Positions 63,006 through 64,000 of a stretch of DNA of 64,000 nt are shown in pieces. The stretch comes from Labrenzia sp. CE80 (GTDB lineage: Bacteria; Pseudomonadota; Alphaproteobacteria; Rhizobiales; Stappiaceae), in contig NZ_WAJT01000003.1 of the NCBI RefSeq assembly GCF_009650605.1, positions 62,001-126,000 on the forward strand. The letters are read 5' to 3'. The notes below the pieces were generated by a model. The model made no database searches and had not been told where the DNA came from. It saw only the letters and a program-made list of their open reading frames with translations. The stretch's first letter is position 1; each line of letters begins with the position of its first letter. The position numbers and the translations under genes were made by a program.

Positions 63006-63836
63006 GTGTCTGGTTTTAGATCATTTGGGCTATTTGTTGCTCTGCCATTTCTGGCAAGCGCTCTTGTTGCAGCTCCGGCCGCCGCCAAGAAAAACAGCGT
63101 TGGCGGTCTCTATAATATTTCGATCGCCGGTTTCACGGTCGGGCGGGGCAGCCTGTCACTCATGCTGCAAGGCAACGCCTATTCCGCCAAGGTCGGGCTG
63201 GAGCCCGCCGGCATCGGCACGCTTTTCTCCACAGGCAAGGGCGGCGCGGAAGCCTCCGGCTGGCTGGTCGGATCGAGAGTCGTTCCATCGCGCTACCAGA
63301 TGGCCTCCCACGCTGCGAACCGCGATTTCTATGTCGCGTTAAAGCAAGGGTCCGGACACATCCGGAACATGGAAGTCACACCGCAGTTCAAGCCGAACAA
63401 GGAGCGCATCAAGGTCACGGGCCGTCATCGTAAGAATGCAATGGACCCCTTGAGCGCAGCCTTGATGCCGGTGCGCGACGGCAAGGACGCCCTTGGGCCC
63501 GAGGCCTGCAAGCGCAAGTTGCCGGTTTTTGACGGCTGGACACGTTTCGACATCAAGCTGAGCTACAAGGGCACGAAGGAAGTTTCCGGCAAAGGCTATG
63601 ATGGCAAGGTCGTGATCTGCAAGGCGCAGTGGGTTCCCGTTGCCGGCCACCGCCCGTCGAAAAAGTCAGTCAAACACATGGCCAAGGCCGGAATGGAAGC
63701 CTGGCTCGCCCCCATGGGCCGTGATAATGTGCTGATCCCTTACCGGATTTCCATCGACACCGCCTCCGGGCGGCTGGTGGTTCAAGCGTCCAAACTCAAC
63801 ATTGGCGGCGACGGCGGCGATAGCGCGGCACGCTGA
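63006..63836 (+). CDS. DUF3108 exported protein
   Basis: A 276-residue protein with a signal peptide (about 1-28, ending AAPAAAK). The DUF3108 fold, a large beta-rich envelope protein, is recognisable by GGLYNISIAGFTVGRGSLSLMLQGNAYSAKVGL, GGAEASGWLVGSRVVPSRYQM and the C-terminal MEAWLAPMGRDNVLIPYRISIDTASGRLVVQA. Function unknown; it is periplasmic or outer-membrane associated. Start GTG 63006 with GGAGG upstream. Next to rpmB as in many relatives. Confidence 0.9.
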   Translation: MSGFRSFGLFVALPFLASALVAAPAAAKKNSVGGLYNISIAGFTVGRGSLSLMLQGNAYSAKVGLEPAGIGTLFSTGKGGAEASGWLVGSRVVPSRYQMASHAANRDFYVALKQGSGHIRNMEVTPQFKPNKERIKVTGRHRKNAMDPLSAALMPVRDGKDALGPEACKRKLPVFDGWTRFDIKLSYKGTKEVSGKGYDGKVVICKAQWVPVAGHRPSKKSVKHMAKAGMEAWLAPMGRDNVLIPYRISIDTASGRLVVQASKLNIGGDGGDSAAR

Positions 63837-63863
63837 CAAAGCAACGCCAAGAGTGATCAAGCC

Positions 63864-63897
63864 AGAGGCACGCTCTTGCGCGTGCCTCTTTCTCTTG
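63864..63897 (+). terminator. Intrinsic terminator after the DUF3108 gene
   Basis: AGAGGCACGC (63864-63873) pairs perfectly with 63880-63889, followed by TTTCTCTT. The last 100 bases of the window show no gene. Confidence 0.85.
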
Positions 63898-64000
63898 CTA
63901 GAGCCGACTACTAAAGACAGACAGGGCACTGCAACATCCCTGTTGGATCACGTCACAAAACAGGCCCTTGCACCTTGCTCTCAAGGCGCCCGGCGGCTGC

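Overview
The window is about 60% GC, densely packed, and reads as chromosome from an alphaproteobacterium of the order Hyphomicrobiales (Rhizobiales). The gene content and order suggest a marine-type member near Roseibium/Labrenzia/Stappia, but that placement is inference from gestalt, not a search. Supporting signs are an ethylmalonyl-CoA pathway (ccr, ecm, mch), the order xerD-aroK-aroB-CNNM, bolA/J-domain, cobS-cobT, and rpmB next to a DUF3108 gene. I see no IS element, prophage, CRISPR array, rRNA or tRNA gene.

Layout. 0-6.3 kb: the 3' end of gpsA, YciI and EVE proteins, an ETFB-type lysine methyltransferase, an M20 amidohydrolase, a membrane-anchored AlbA_2 protein, a TauE-type exporter and leuB. 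6.3-11.2 kb: a large exported phytase-like protein with a probable Pho box, then an M24 hydrolase and Asp/Glu-racemase-like pair. 11.2-14.1 kb: asd, preceded by a 40-residue threonine-rich leader ORF that looks like an attenuator, then tenA. 13.4-16.1 kb (minus strand): carbonic anhydrase, a PII-like SbtB and the bicarbonate transporter SbtA, an inorganic-carbon module. 16-24 kb: typA, a MarR/MFS efflux operon with a clear autoregulated promoter, folP-folK, tspO and argG. 23.4-27.5 kb: a TetR regulator divergent from a DUF3302/HlyD/NodT-type export operon that lacks a pump gene.

27.6-41.5 kb: small membrane proteins, rlmN, an IalB-like protein, an ECF sigma factor without a neighbouring anti-sigma gene, an RNA methyltransferase, a quinone oxidoreductase, xthA, a GH25 lysozyme-like lipoprotein, an SH3/proline-rich protein, an orphan binding protein, a second methionine aminopeptidase, and a CAP lipoprotein behind a large MscS channel. 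41.6-50.8 kb: divergent ccr and ecm, an AgcS amino-acid symporter divergent from an XRE regulator, a cytochrome b561-like protein and mch. 50.8-64 kb: an HD protein, xerD with an unlisted 47-residue membrane protein ahead of it, aroK-aroB-CNNM, bolA, a J-domain protein, cobS-cobT overlapping a second phytase-like gene, a LysE exporter, a VUT-family transporter, rpmB and a DUF3108 protein.

The most promising undescribed element is the threonine-codon leader peptide plus alternative RNA stems upstream of asd (11303-11528), which has the logic of E. coli thrL placed on the common Lys/Met/Thr branch enzyme. Other points to check are the sbtA-sbtB-can cluster with an SbtB that lacks the C-terminal Cys loop, the Pho-box-controlled phytase-like protein, and an intrinsic terminator on the minus strand between tetR and the export operon that ends no visible gene. 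All functional statements rest on reading motifs by eye; no database was searched.
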